A stretch of 64,000 nt of DNA from Candidatus Defluviicoccus seviourii (GTDB lineage Bacteria > Pseudomonadota > Alphaproteobacteria > Rhodospirillales > Defluviicoccaceae). Shown here piece by piece: positions 52,284-60,824 of this stretch. Within the stretch, counting starts at the first letter, position 1; every line of letters begins with the position of its first letter. Made by a program: the position numbers and the translations under genes. Under the pieces are notes generated by a model. The model was given only the letters and a program-made list of their open reading frames with translations. It had not been told where the DNA came from and ran no database searches. Where the stretch lies: contig UXAT02000011.1 in NCBI GenBank assembly GCA_900609035.2, positions 1 through 64,000 of the forward strand, read 5' to 3'.

Positions 52284-52562
52284 ATGGCAGCGCATGAAAC
52301 CGATCAAACGGAACCGATGGCGCAAGCGGCGCAAGGATACCTCAACGACCGGTTGGTCGCGCTCGCGGCTCTGGGTGCGCTCCTGTTTCATCCCCTTTTC
52401 GTCGGGCTGTTTGACGCACCGGTTCTTGTCATGGGCATCCCCCTCCTGTTCCTTTACCTTTTTGGGGTTTGGGTGCTGCTGATCATCGCGTTGGCCGTGA
52501 CGACGGAAACGGCACCGCCGGCGACCATCGAACGCGACGACATCGGCAGCGGATCGTTCTAG
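52284..52562 (+). CDS. Small two-TM protein in sensor cluster
   Basis: 92 residues with two hydrophobic helices: VALAALGALLFHPLFVGLF and VMGIPLLFLYLFGVWVLLIIALAV. N- and C-termini are polar. It lies 16 bp before the symporter-kinase gene and 54 bp after the exonuclease fusion. Several SLC5-type transporters need a small membrane partner, so a subunit of the downstream sensor is the natural guess. No family name can be given with confidence. Confidence 0.7.
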   Translation: MAAHETDQTEPMAQAAQGYLNDRLVALAALGALLFHPLFVGLFDAPVLVMGIPLLFLYLFGVWVLLIIALAVTTETAPPATIERDDIGSGSF

Positions 52563-52578
52563 AAGGAGCGCAACGACC

Positions 52579-55317
52579 ATGCTGCCGGGCTGGCTCATCG
52601 TCGTCACGTCGTTTGGCTATCTGTCGCTCCTGTTTGCGATCGCCTATTTCGCCGACCGCCGCGGCCGACAGGGCCATCCGGTGGTCAACAACCCCACGGT
52701 CTACGCGCTCTCGATCGCCGTCTACTGCACGGCCTGGACGTTTTACGGCTCCGTTGGCCGCGCCGTGTCGTCAGGCGCTGGCTTCCTGCCGATCTATCTT
52801 GGTCCGACTCTGATGTTCGCGCTTGGCTGGGTGGTAATCCGCAAGATCCTGCGCATCAGCAAGGTCCACCGCACGACCTCGATCGCCGATTTCATCGCTT
52901 CGCGCTACGGCAAGAGCCACCTCTTGGGCGGGCTGGTAACGATCATCGCCGTCGTCGGCATCATGCCGTACATCGCGCTTCAGCTGAAGGCTGTGGCGAG
53001 CAGCTTCACGGTTGTGCTGCACTATCCCGACCTGAGCGGAGCGGCCGCGGTGACCTCCCTCTCGCCCCTGCGCGACACCGCCTTGTGGGTGGCGGCGTTG
53101 ATGGCGGCATTTTCGATCCTGTTCGGCACCCGCCACATCGACGCGACCGAACATCATCAAGGCATGGTGCTGGCGATCGCATTTGAATCAGTGGTCAAGC
53201 TGGTTGCTTTCACCGCGGTTGGCCTGTTCGTGACGTACGGGATTTTTGATGGCTTCGGCGACTTGTTTACGCAAGCGGCGGCCGATCCGCGAATCGCGCC
53301 TCTGCTGACGCTGGCGCCCGCGGGCAACGACTGGTTGCCGCTCACCGGACTCGCCATGATCACCATGGTCTGCCTGCCGCGCCAGTTTCAGGTGACCGTC
53401 GTCGAGAACGTCGAGGAATCCCATCTCAACAAGGCGATCTGGCTGTTTCCGCTCTACCTGTTTCTAATCAACGTCTTTGTACTGCCGATCGCTTTCGCCG
53501 GCCTGCTCCGCTTTCCGCTCGGCACCGTCGATCACGACATGTTCGTGCTGGCGCTGCCGATGGCTGAAGCCTCGCCTGGACTGGCGCTGCTGGCCTTCGT
53601 TGGCGGGCTTTCGGCGGCGACGGGTATGGTCATCGTCGAGACGGTGGCACTGTCGACGATGCTCTGCAACGACTTGGTCATGCCGATGCTGCTGCGCTTT
53701 GCCTGGCTGCATCTGGCTGAGCACAAGGATCTTTCAGGGCTGCTGCTGACCATCCGTCGCACCGCCATTATCATCATTCTCGCAATGGGGTACTTGTTTT
53801 TCAGGTTCATTGGAGAATCGTATGCGCTGGTCGCGATTGGTCTGATGTCTTTCGCGGCCGCGGCGCAATTCGGGCCGGCAATCATTGGCGGAATCTACTG
53901 GAAGGGCGGCTCACGCCGCGGCGCGCTGGCCGGCATATCGGCCGGATTCCTGGTCTGGATCTACACACTGCTGCTGCCCTCGTTCGCCCGCTCGGACTGG
54001 TTGCCGATGTCGTTCATCGAGAGCGGTCCGTGGGGTATCGAGCTCTTGAAGCCTTATGCCCTGTTGGGGTTGACGGGGTTTTCATCGGTCTCCCATTCGC
54101 TGATCTGGAGCCTTTTCTTCAACGTCGCCATCTTCGTCGGTGTTTCCCTCCTCGACCGCCAGAGCACAATCGAGCGTATCCAGGCGGCCCTGTTCGTTGA
54201 CATCTTTCGCCATGCGGGCAGCAGCACCAGCACCGGGCTTTTGCATGGGCGGGTCAGCATTGGCGATCTGCGCGCGATGGCCGAGCGCTTCCTCGGCCGT
54301 GATCGCGCTCGCGATGCTTTTTCCGAGTACGCGCGCAGGCGAGGCCGCAACATCGAGCCCGGCGGGCAGGCCGACGGCGAGTTGGTGCAGTTCGTCGAAC
54401 GCCGCCTTTCTGGCGCGATCGGCGCCGCTTCGGCCCGCGTGATGATTGCGTCAACCGTAAAGGGCGAGGGCGTTGGTTTCGAAGAGATTATGCAGATTCT
54501 CGACGAGACCTCGCAGGTGCTCGAGTACAGCCGCCAGCTCGAACAGAAATCGCGCGAGCTGGAAAAGGCATCGGGTGATCTCAAAGCCGCCAACGCGCGG
54601 TTGACCGAGCTCGACCGGATGAAGGACGATTTCTTGTCGACGGTCACCCACGAGCTGCGCACGCCTTTGACCTCGATCCGATCCTTCTCCGAGATACTGC
54701 ACGACTCGCCGGACCTTGAGCTCGGTGAGCGGCAGCAGTTCCTCACCATCATCATTCGTGAGAGCGAGCGCCTCACTCGGCTGATCAACCAGGTCTTGGA
54801 TCTGTCGCGGATCGAAAGCGGGCGCATGAAATGGGTGATGACGGAGGTCGATCTGGTCGAGGTCGTCGAACATGCGGTGGCATCGATGCGCCACCTGTTC
54901 GAGGAAAAGCAGGTCGGCCTTAAGGTCTTCAAGCCAGAGGTGGTCCCGATGGTTCGCGCCGATCGGGATCAACTGATCCAGCTCGTCATCAATCTTCTAT
55001 CGAACGCACAGAAGTTCGTGCCGTCCGGAACTGGGGAGGTGGCGGTCGAGGTGACGTGCGGCCGCAACACGCTATTGGTCAGTGTTGCCGACAACGGACC
55101 CGGCATTCCCTATCACGAGCAGGACAAGATCTTTGAGCGTTTCCACCAGGTCCGCTCGGGCAAGACCGGAAATCCGCTGGGCTCTGGCTTGGGCCTCGCA
55201 ATCTGCCGCGGGATTGTCGAGCACCTGGGCGGGCGGCTGTGGGTCGAAAGCACGCCCGGTTACGGCGCGACATTCTTTTTCAGCCTGCCAGTCATCGGCG
55301 CCGAGGCGCACGCCTGA
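52579..55317 (+). CDS. Sodium:solute symporter-histidine kinase fusion (CrbS/CbrA type)
   Basis: 912 residues. A 13-helix SLC5/SSS transporter domain fills the first 530 residues (NNPTVYALSIAVYCTAWTFYG at the start, GLSAATGMVIVETVALS later). A STAC-like linker (FLGRDRARDAFSEYARRRG), a coiled coil, and a full histidine kinase follow: VTHELRTPLTSIRS with His691, VINLLSNAQKFVPSG, DNGPGIP, and GSGLGLAICRGIVEHLGG. Relatives CrbS (acetate switch) and CbrA (carbon/nitrogen use) sense metabolites through the transporter part. Ribosome site GAAGGAG. No LuxR- or NtrC-type partner regulator is adjacent. Confidence 0.92.
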   Translation: MLPGWLIVVTSFGYLSLLFAIAYFADRRGRQGHPVVNNPTVYALSIAVYCTAWTFYGSVGRAVSSGAGFLPIYLGPTLMFALGWVVIRKILRISKVHRTTSIADFIASRYGKSHLLGGLVTIIAVVGIMPYIALQLKAVASSFTVVLHYPDLSGAAAVTSLSPLRDTALWVAALMAAFSILFGTRHIDATEHHQGMVLAIAFESVVKLVAFTAVGLFVTYGIFDGFGDLFTQAAADPRIAPLLTLAPAGNDWLPLTGLAMITMVCLPRQFQVTVVENVEESHLNKAIWLFPLYLFLINVFVLPIAFAGLLRFPLGTVDHDMFVLALPMAEASPGLALLAFVGGLSAATGMVIVETVALSTMLCNDLVMPMLLRFAWLHLAEHKDLSGLLLTIRRTAIIIILAMGYLFFRFIGESYALVAIGLMSFAAAAQFGPAIIGGIYWKGGSRRGALAGISAGFLVWIYTLLLPSFARSDWLPMSFIESGPWGIELLKPYALLGLTGFSSVSHSLIWSLFFNVAIFVGVSLLDRQSTIERIQAALFVDIFRHAGSSTSTGLLHGRVSIGDLRAMAERFLGRDRARDAFSEYARRRGRNIEPGGQADGELVQFVERRLSGAIGAASARVMIASTVKGEGVGFEEIMQILDETSQVLEYSRQLEQKSRELEKASGDLKAANARLTELDRMKDDFLSTVTHELRTPLTSIRSFSEILHDSPDLELGERQQFLTIIIRESERLTRLINQVLDLSRIESGRMKWVMTEVDLVEVVEHAVASMRHLFEEKQVGLKVFKPEVVPMVRADRDQLIQLVINLLSNAQKFVPSGTGEVAVEVTCGRNTLLVSVADNGPGIPYHEQDKIFERFHQVRSGKTGNPLGSGLGLAICRGIVEHLGGRLWVESTPGYGATFFFSLPVIGAEAHA

Positions 55318-55326
55318 AAGGCGCAA

Positions 55327-56949
55327 CTAAAAGACTTGCGCCGTGAATTCCATGTGAACGCGCCTGCGGATATGGTTGACCGCCTTCAGCGCCTCAATAA
55401 GATCGGCGCGCTGATGTTTGGACAGCGCGTCGGGATTGACGAAATAGCCGACCCGACGGCCAAGGCGATAGTCCGCCAGTTGGCGGCGCATTAGCGTATC
55501 GGTGATGGTCGAAAAGGCCTGGGTGAGATCTTCCCGCTCCGTCCGGCTGAGCGTCCCGCTCAGCGCCAGGGCGCCGATGCGGGCAAGTGTTGCCGTCTCC
55601 TCCACGCCGGTGCGCAGCGCCATCAGGCGGATCGCGCCCACCAGCGGGATAATGCCGGCGTATTTGAGATTGATGTGGCCCCGGTACTCCTTGGAGTCCT
55701 TCTCGGTAATGAAGCCGCCGAACAGGCCGAGGGCCGTGTTGTGGTCGACTTTGTCGTGGAACATCTGCTTGAGGAAGAACGGGTTGTTGCGACCCAATTC
55801 GGTTGCGACCTGGCGCACATCGTGCACCAGATCCTGATCGCCCCAGACGGCTTGAAAATCGAAGAAGATATCCGATAGACGGATGGCGACCGGATTGCTC
55901 TTGCGGCCCCACAGGCGGATCTGCTCCATCCACTGGCTGCGGGTCTTGCGCCACAACGGGTTGACCGCCATGCAATAGCCGTTGCAGTAGGGAATGCCGA
56001 CCTCATTCAGGTCGCGGCACATTCGCTCAGCCAGCTCAAGAAAGTACGCATCGATCCGACCATGCTCGGCATCGGGATAATCCTCGATGATGAAGGCATT
56101 GTCCTGATCCGGGAACAGGTAGTTCTCGCCGCGCCCGCCGGATCCCATGACGATGACGGCCGCGCGCACCGGCGGCTCGCCCCATCCTTCCGCCTCCATT
56201 TGCTTCAGGCTCGCCTCGCCGATGCGGCGGTACATGTCGTTGTTGATGCGGGTGATCACCTGCTGGATTTCCACTGCCGGCAGGTTGTCCGCGAACAGCT
56301 GTTCGGCGAGATCGATCTGGGCCGCCTTGACCTCCTTCATGCCCTCGATCGTGCCCTCGCGGCTTAAACGGTCGATCTGGCCCATCAGCCGTTCGGACGC
56401 TGCCGCCAGCGCATCGTTGAGGTAGATGAGGCCGGCCAGCCGCCCGCTCCACTCGACCACCGGCATGTGGCGGAGGCCGTGGCGGCGCATCCAGGCAATG
56501 GCTTGATACAAATACTCGCGCCGGCGGATGGTCATCACCGGCATGGTCATCACCGCCTCGACCGGGGTGTCAGGCGGCACGCGGTAGGCGACGCGGAGCG
56601 CGATGTCGCGCTCGGTGATGATGCCGATGGGACGCTCCATCGGATCGACGACGACAGCACAGCCGGCGCGCTCGGCAGCGAGCATATCGATCATCGCGGC
56701 GCACGGTGTCCCTGGGGGGATCGCCAGCACCTTGTTGCGGCTATGCATGAAGTCGCGCACAAGCATGCTGAAGACGGCAGTCTGTGAGCGCGGCGCGGTT
56801 GGCTTGATCGTGTGCCGCGCGGGTGTGACCGCCTGCTCGCCGCGTCCGTTCTCGGCCGAGCGTTCCGTGCTCGTGTGGGCTGTCGTGCCGACCGCTACCC
56901 CTGGGCTATCGTCTGCCCTGTGCTCTGCCGCAGGACCGGGTTCGTTCAT
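55327..56949 (-). CDS. CBS-DUF294 nucleotidyltransferase-like protein
   Basis: 540 residues. A polar leader of about 60 residues precedes two CBS domains (about 60-190: GIITERDIALRV, MPVVEWSGRLAGLIYLND), then a DUF294 nucleotidyltransferase domain with MGSGGRGENYLFPDQDNAFI (269-287; Asp281, Asp283), and a DUF294 C-terminal domain. The chemistry resembles GlnD uridylyltransferase, but the target is unknown. CBS domains often bind adenine nucleotides. Convergent with the symporter-kinase, 9 bp apart; the pairing with DnaQ-like and symporter-kinase genes recurs in proteobacteria. Confidence 0.88.
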   Translation of the reverse strand: MNEPGPAAEHRADDSPGVAVGTTAHTSTERSAENGRGEQAVTPARHTIKPTAPRSQTAVFSMLVRDFMHSRNKVLAIPPGTPCAAMIDMLAAERAGCAVVVDPMERPIGIITERDIALRVAYRVPPDTPVEAVMTMPVMTIRRREYLYQAIAWMRRHGLRHMPVVEWSGRLAGLIYLNDALAAASERLMGQIDRLSREGTIEGMKEVKAAQIDLAEQLFADNLPAVEIQQVITRINNDMYRRIGEASLKQMEAEGWGEPPVRAAVIVMGSGGRGENYLFPDQDNAFIIEDYPDAEHGRIDAYFLELAERMCRDLNEVGIPYCNGYCMAVNPLWRKTRSQWMEQIRLWGRKSNPVAIRLSDIFFDFQAVWGDQDLVHDVRQVATELGRNNPFFLKQMFHDKVDHNTALGLFGGFITEKDSKEYRGHINLKYAGIIPLVGAIRLMALRTGVEETATLARIGALALSGTLSRTEREDLTQAFSTITDTLMRRQLADYRLGRRVGYFVNPDALSKHQRADLIEALKAVNHIRRRVHMEFTAQVF

Positions 56950-57227
56950 CGCCTCCCTGCCCCCGTCATGAGTGCGATCGCTTGGCGGGGTGGCTGGCCA
57001 GAACCGTGCCTGCCGGGCAAACCGCCGCTTCGTTGTTACCTTACGCCGTCATGGGGGGGGCGCAAGCCCTCAACCGTGGTATCGACGCGAATGATGGCGC
57101 GCCTGTTGCGTCTCCGGTGAGTACGGCTGCGACGAGGGATGGGGCTGCGACATGGCCGGTATTGAGCGGGAGCGCACAAGCGGGCTAGTGTCCCGGCCAG
57201 AGTATCCCTTCGAGAAAGCCAAGGCCG

Positions 57228-57458
57228 ATGAGAATGTTCGCGGCGCTCGTCCTCTGCGCCCTACTCGCTGGTTGCGTGGACGTGGTCGATTCCAGTGCCA
57301 AGGGGATCTGGCTCGAACAGCCAATGCTGAGCCTTGACAGCCCGGACACGGTTGCCGAGGCGCACTGCGCCCGCTACGGCAGGCGGGCAGTGCGGCAGGG
57401 CCAGTTCGGTGGTCCAGAAGCGACGTTCGTACCCGTAATCGCCTACGACTGTCGGTAG
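57228..57458 (+). CDS. Small putative lipoprotein
   Basis: 76 residues: MRMFAALVLCALLAGCVDVV is a signal sequence with lipobox LLAGC, leaving a mature protein of about 60 residues with a Cys pair (EAHCARYG, AYDCR). The pattern HCARYGRRA is seen in small alphaproteobacterial envelope proteins of unknown function. The ribosome site is poor; ATG 57234 is an alternative. The stop codon is also the first base triplet of dispersed repeat copy B. Confidence 0.6.
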   Translation: MRMFAALVLCALLAGCVDVVDSSAKGIWLEQPMLSLDSPDTVAEAHCARYGRRAVRQGQFGGPEATFVPVIAYDCR

Positions 57459-57570
57459 TGCACTGGCACAAGCGGAGGGTACATTCTGTTAGCGGCGAAA
57501 GTGTATGTGATTCAATAGATTGCGCACCGCCATCCCTCCTCGGGCGTGAGTCGTCCGCTGAGGTCGCTGG
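57456..57570. repeat. Dispersed repeat, copy B
   Basis: Second copy of the element at 113-213, same orientation. Its first three bases are the stop codon of the small lipoprotein gene. The 5' hairpin of copy A is degraded here, but the 3' hairpin GGGCG-TGAGT-CGTCC is kept with a G-U in place of a G-C pair. About 12 bases are inserted after the GATTCAATA block relative to copy A. Confidence 0.65.
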
Positions 57571-57627
57571 AGCAGCTTCCCTCCTCCGCGCACCGCCGCC
57601 GGGCGACCTCAATACCAAGCCTCGACG

Positions 57628-57644
57628 AACCTTAAGGGTTTTTT
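57628..57644 (+). terminator. Weak terminator-like hairpin
   Basis: AACC-TTAAG-GGTT followed by four more Ts, downstream of the small lipoprotein gene and the repeat. The stem is only four pairs, so termination would be inefficient. Confidence 0.3.
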
Positions 57645-57700
57645 ATCGGCTCCCGCGGCAAACTTGCCATTGTAGTTGAACGGCATTGCGAGAGAAACCA

Positions 57701-58039
57701 ATGCGCCCGCCACCGTTGCTCGAACGCAGGAAGGAGGAACGCTATCTCGCTCCCGGTATGGTCGTGCATTGCAACGGAGAGCCGTGCGCGGTAATCGACG
57801 TCTCGCGATCGGCGGTGCGGTTCGTGCGGTCGCAGGGCCTCTTGCTCAGCCGGGAAATGCACGAGCTTGTTCTTGAACTCCCCTGCACCGCGGGCGTGGT
57901 CTCCTATCCGGTCAGGGGCCGGATTATCCGTTCCACTCAGCTCTGTGTCGTCATGGGCTATGATCCGCCAACCGAGGATTGGGAGCAGCAGATCAAGGCG
58001 CTTGACACCGCCGAACTGACCGCGCTCACAGATTTCTGA
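57701..58039 (+). CDS. PilZ-like domain protein
   Basis: About 112 residues. ERRKEERY holds the RxxxR c-di-GMP contact, and VIDVSRSAVRF the D-x-S-x-x-G motif with Ala in place of Gly, so ligand binding is uncertain. The rest (VVSYPVRGRIIRS, CVVMGYDPP) fits a small beta-barrel. Start ATG 57701; a TTG five codons upstream is possible. It ends 9 bp before an orphan gene and is probably transcribed with it. Confidence 0.7.
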   Translation: MRPPPLLERRKEERYLAPGMVVHCNGEPCAVIDVSRSAVRFVRSQGLLLSREMHELVLELPCTAGVVSYPVRGRIIRSTQLCVVMGYDPPTEDWEQQIKALDTAELTALTDF

Positions 58040-58048
58040 GCCGCCGCC

Positions 58049-59230
58049 ATGATGGATCGAGACGTATTACAGATCTTTCTGCGGTCTGGCCCGGCACGGA
58101 AATATGACGTCGGCCACTTCTCGAAGAGAGTCGCTACCGAAACCGCGGAACCGGAAAACCTGTTGTTCAAGACGCACTTCTTGAACTACGCAATATTATT
58201 CAAATCTGTTGTCATTGATCAGTCATACACCATTAGCGACAGCAAGCCGATCTCCACAATCATATACTCACCTTATGACTATGCGAAACCTGGTGATGGC
58301 GGGGAGTCATTCGTATTTTGTGAAGAGAACTTTCGGCGCTTTTACCAATACAAGCTTCGGTCAGAGACTGTTGATATTTCTTCATTCTCGTATGATCTTG
58401 ATGTTCTTGCAATTTTCAACTCGGTACCGACATTCAGTCCGATCATCATCGAGCTTGCCTTTACGCGCGCAAACTTTCGGCCATCAAACATCTATTTCGA
58501 TCTGACGCCGGAGCTGCGGGTCAAGCTCAACAGCCACATGAAGGCACGCATCCGCCCGCTTATTGTCGCCGCTTACGAACAGTCATCGTGCGATATCGAA
58601 CGCGCGGTGGAAGAGATGACCTCAAAACTGCTCTACCTTCAAGATTCCGCAAGCGTGATGCCGTTGATCGAGGCTCTGCGGTTGGCGCCCGATACGGCAC
58701 TTGAGGTCCTCTCGTCGTGGATAGGCATTACCTATTTCGAGTATGAGTACGCCGCTCTGCAGCCACAGCTGCGCGCTTTGTCGGAGTGGATAACCAAGAA
58801 TGCTAAGACAAAGGATTCACTCCGACCGAATGAGAGCGAATACCTAGCGACTCTCTCGCGCTTTGTTCGCGGAAAGATGAAAGAAGAGTGGGCACGCGTC
58901 GTAGAGCTGTCAAAAACCTACCGAGAGACTTATCATGCCCTGGTCTTCAAGGGCGATATCAGGCGCTTTTCAGAGTTTCTTTATAGCTGCCGCCACGTTT
59001 ACTGGGATCTAGGCGAAACCCTGGGCCGGTTTGAACAAACGACCATCGCCTGGCGCCTTTTCGAACGCCAGCTGATGGGCCAGAAACCCAGCTACCGCGC
59101 CGTGATCTCATTCTACACGGTGCTACGTAAGCTTCTGGGCGCGCCGCCTGCTGCCACCGCACCCGATCCCGAAGACGCGCTTGGCGAGAATCGCGGCGGC
59201 TTCTCGACCCTGACGGCGGATCTGTTTTAA
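58049..59230 (+). CDS. Hypothetical protein of unknown family
   Basis: 393 residues, not recognised. It begins MMDRDVLQIFLRSGPARKY, has a mixed strand-helix first half (FKSVVIDQSYTI, IIELAFTRANFRPSNIYFDL) and a helical second half (SEYLATLSRFVRGKMKEEW, FSEFLYSCRHVYWDLGETL). No signal peptide, membrane helix or known catalytic motif is visible. The first half is clearly AT-richer (26 of 60 GC in the line from 58201) than most of the window, which suggests acquisition. It lies between the PilZ-like gene and a tRNA gene. Confidence 0.65.
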   Translation: MMDRDVLQIFLRSGPARKYDVGHFSKRVATETAEPENLLFKTHFLNYAILFKSVVIDQSYTISDSKPISTIIYSPYDYAKPGDGGESFVFCEENFRRFYQYKLRSETVDISSFSYDLDVLAIFNSVPTFSPIIIELAFTRANFRPSNIYFDLTPELRVKLNSHMKARIRPLIVAAYEQSSCDIERAVEEMTSKLLYLQDSASVMPLIEALRLAPDTALEVLSSWIGITYFEYEYAALQPQLRALSEWITKNAKTKDSLRPNESEYLATLSRFVRGKMKEEWARVVELSKTYRETYHALVFKGDIRRFSEFLYSCRHVYWDLGETLGRFEQTTIAWRLFERQLMGQKPSYRAVISFYTVLRKLLGAPPAATAPDPEDALGENRGGFSTLTADLF

Positions 59231-59252
59231 GGCTGTCGCGCCACGTCGGCGC

Positions 59253-59329
59253 TGGTGGGCCCGGCAGGACTCGAACCTGCAACCAGACGGTTATGAGCCG
59301 CCAGCTCTGACCAGTTGAGCTACGGGCCC
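59253..59329 (-). tRNA. tRNA with CAT anticodon (Met or Ile2)
   Basis: A 77-base cloverleaf on the minus strand. Acceptor arms GGGCCCG / CGGGCCC pair fully, discriminator A and CCA are encoded, D-arm GCTC..GAGC and T-arm GCAGG-TTCGAGT-CCTGC are standard, and the anticodon loop is CTCATAA (anticodon at 59293-59295). Loop and body fit either elongator tRNA-Met or tRNA-Ile2 whose C34 is changed to lysidine; it is not an initiator because the first pair is G-C. The 3' end faces the orphan gene. Confidence 0.93.
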
Positions 59330-59428
59330 CAGCGCTGCCCCGGACCGACCGGGATCGCCCCGGATCGCTGAGACGACGACAGCGGATCATAGTTCCCCCC
59401 ACCTGCGCAAGGGGTGAGCCGCGTGCCT

Positions 59429-60817
59429 TTAGCCGAGCGCGCTGAGGAGCGAAAGCAGACGTTCCAGCGGCGCGCCGTCGCGGCTCAGCGCCAGCGACGT
59501 GCTGAAGTGGCCAGCATCGCAACGAAAGACGTTTGCCGGGGGAACCCGCCAGTCGGCCACCAGGGCCTCACCGCCTTCAGCGAGTGTCACGTCGTCGGCA
59601 ACGCCCAGGAGGACGACAACTTGCTCCGGCGACATCACCGGATCACCCACTGGGTTCAGGAGTGGCCGCCAGCGGGTCGTCTCTTCGAGTGTCCAGCCGG
59701 CCGCCTGCAGTGCTCTGGGCACGCCCAAGCCGCACGACAAGCTGCCTTCGAAAGCAACAGCCTCCAGCGCTTGCGACGGGGCGACGAGGAACAGCGCATC
59801 GGGCCGCATCTCCTCGGGCCAGTGACGGGCAACGGTCGCGACCAGCTGCGCCGTGAGCGCGCCCAGGCTTACGCCGCCGACCGCGACGGGGCCGCCGCGC
59901 GTCGCCCGTGCCCAGGCCACGAGCAGACCGATCTCAAGAACGGCGGCGTGGAAGAAGTCGAGCAGGCCACCGACGCCCAGTGCCAAAATTGGCTCGCCGC
60001 CATAGCTGTGCGCCATCCGCCTGCGTCCGTGCCAGGGAAGCTCTGGCAGGATGACGCGGATGCCGGACTGCAGAAGCCCCGTGATCGGCTCGCGCTGATA
60101 ACCCCAGTATTCCGGTTCCATGCCGATCCCGTGCGCAAAGACCAGCGTCGGCTGCGGGTCGAGTCGGCGCCGCGCCTCCGGCAACGGCGTGCCGACCCGC
60201 GCCCAGGCTTGTGGCCCGATCGCCGGCACCGGGCTCGGGAAGCGCAACCAACCGTCGACCCCATCACCGTTGATGAAACCGCGTGAGGGCTCGATCGCCT
60301 CGGGACCGTTGCGCTGCACGAATGCCCGGGCGGGTTCGCGCAGCCTCTCGCTGTGCCGGCGTTCGACCGATGCCTTGTCCTCGACCCGCCAGGCGACCGC
60401 CGGAAACGGATGCTCCAGGTGCAAGGGCGCGAACAGCGACCGCAGGCCCATCAATTGCGCCGCACGACTGAGCCGTTCGGCCTCGACATCGATTTGCGCC
60501 GGCCCGGGGCCGAAAAAGGCGTGCAACCACGCCTCCTCCGCGGCCTTGAGGGCTTCGCATCGCCGCTGTACCAGCGTCAGGATGCGCGGCACCAGGCGAT
60601 CGCTGCGTCGCCGGGCAGGCAAGGCGGCAAAAAACCGCTCCGCCGAGCCTTCGGCTGCGACCGCCTCGGCCCAGGCCCGCGACAACGGGAAATACCAGGT
60701 GGTGAGAATCTTGAGGGCGGCGCGGTCGAACCACGGCCGCAGGATCAAGTCGCCGAGTGCGCTCTTCAGCACACGGTCTAGCCGACGCGGTGGTGCGGCG
60801 CGGGAGCCTTCCGGCAC
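59429..60817 (-). CDS. Alpha/beta-hydrolase family protein
   Basis: About 462 residues. The hydrolase core is in the second half: LVFAHGIGMEPEYWG, ILPELPWHGRRRM, the nucleophile elbow GGVSLGALTAQL, an acid near VLLGVADDVTL and the His in CDAGHFSTSL. The N-terminal 200 residues are helical and unlike small esterases. The substrate is unknown. Open frame extends into rpoD; I chose GTG 60817, 7 bp after the rpoD stop, as the first start outside it. Probably co-transcribed behind rpoD. Confidence 0.75.
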   Translation of the reverse strand: MPEGSRAAPPRRLDRVLKSALGDLILRPWFDRAALKILTTWYFPLSRAWAEAVAAEGSAERFFAALPARRRSDRLVPRILTLVQRRCEALKAAEEAWLHAFFGPGPAQIDVEAERLSRAAQLMGLRSLFAPLHLEHPFPAVAWRVEDKASVERRHSERLREPARAFVQRNGPEAIEPSRGFINGDGVDGWLRFPSPVPAIGPQAWARVGTPLPEARRRLDPQPTLVFAHGIGMEPEYWGYQREPITGLLQSGIRVILPELPWHGRRRMAHSYGGEPILALGVGGLLDFFHAAVLEIGLLVAWARATRGGPVAVGGVSLGALTAQLVATVARHWPEEMRPDALFLVAPSQALEAVAFEGSLSCGLGVPRALQAAGWTLEETTRWRPLLNPVGDPVMSPEQVVVLLGVADDVTLAEGGEALVADWRVPPANVFRCDAGHFSTSLALSRDGAPLERLLSLLSALG

Positions 60818-60824
60818 GAAGGTG

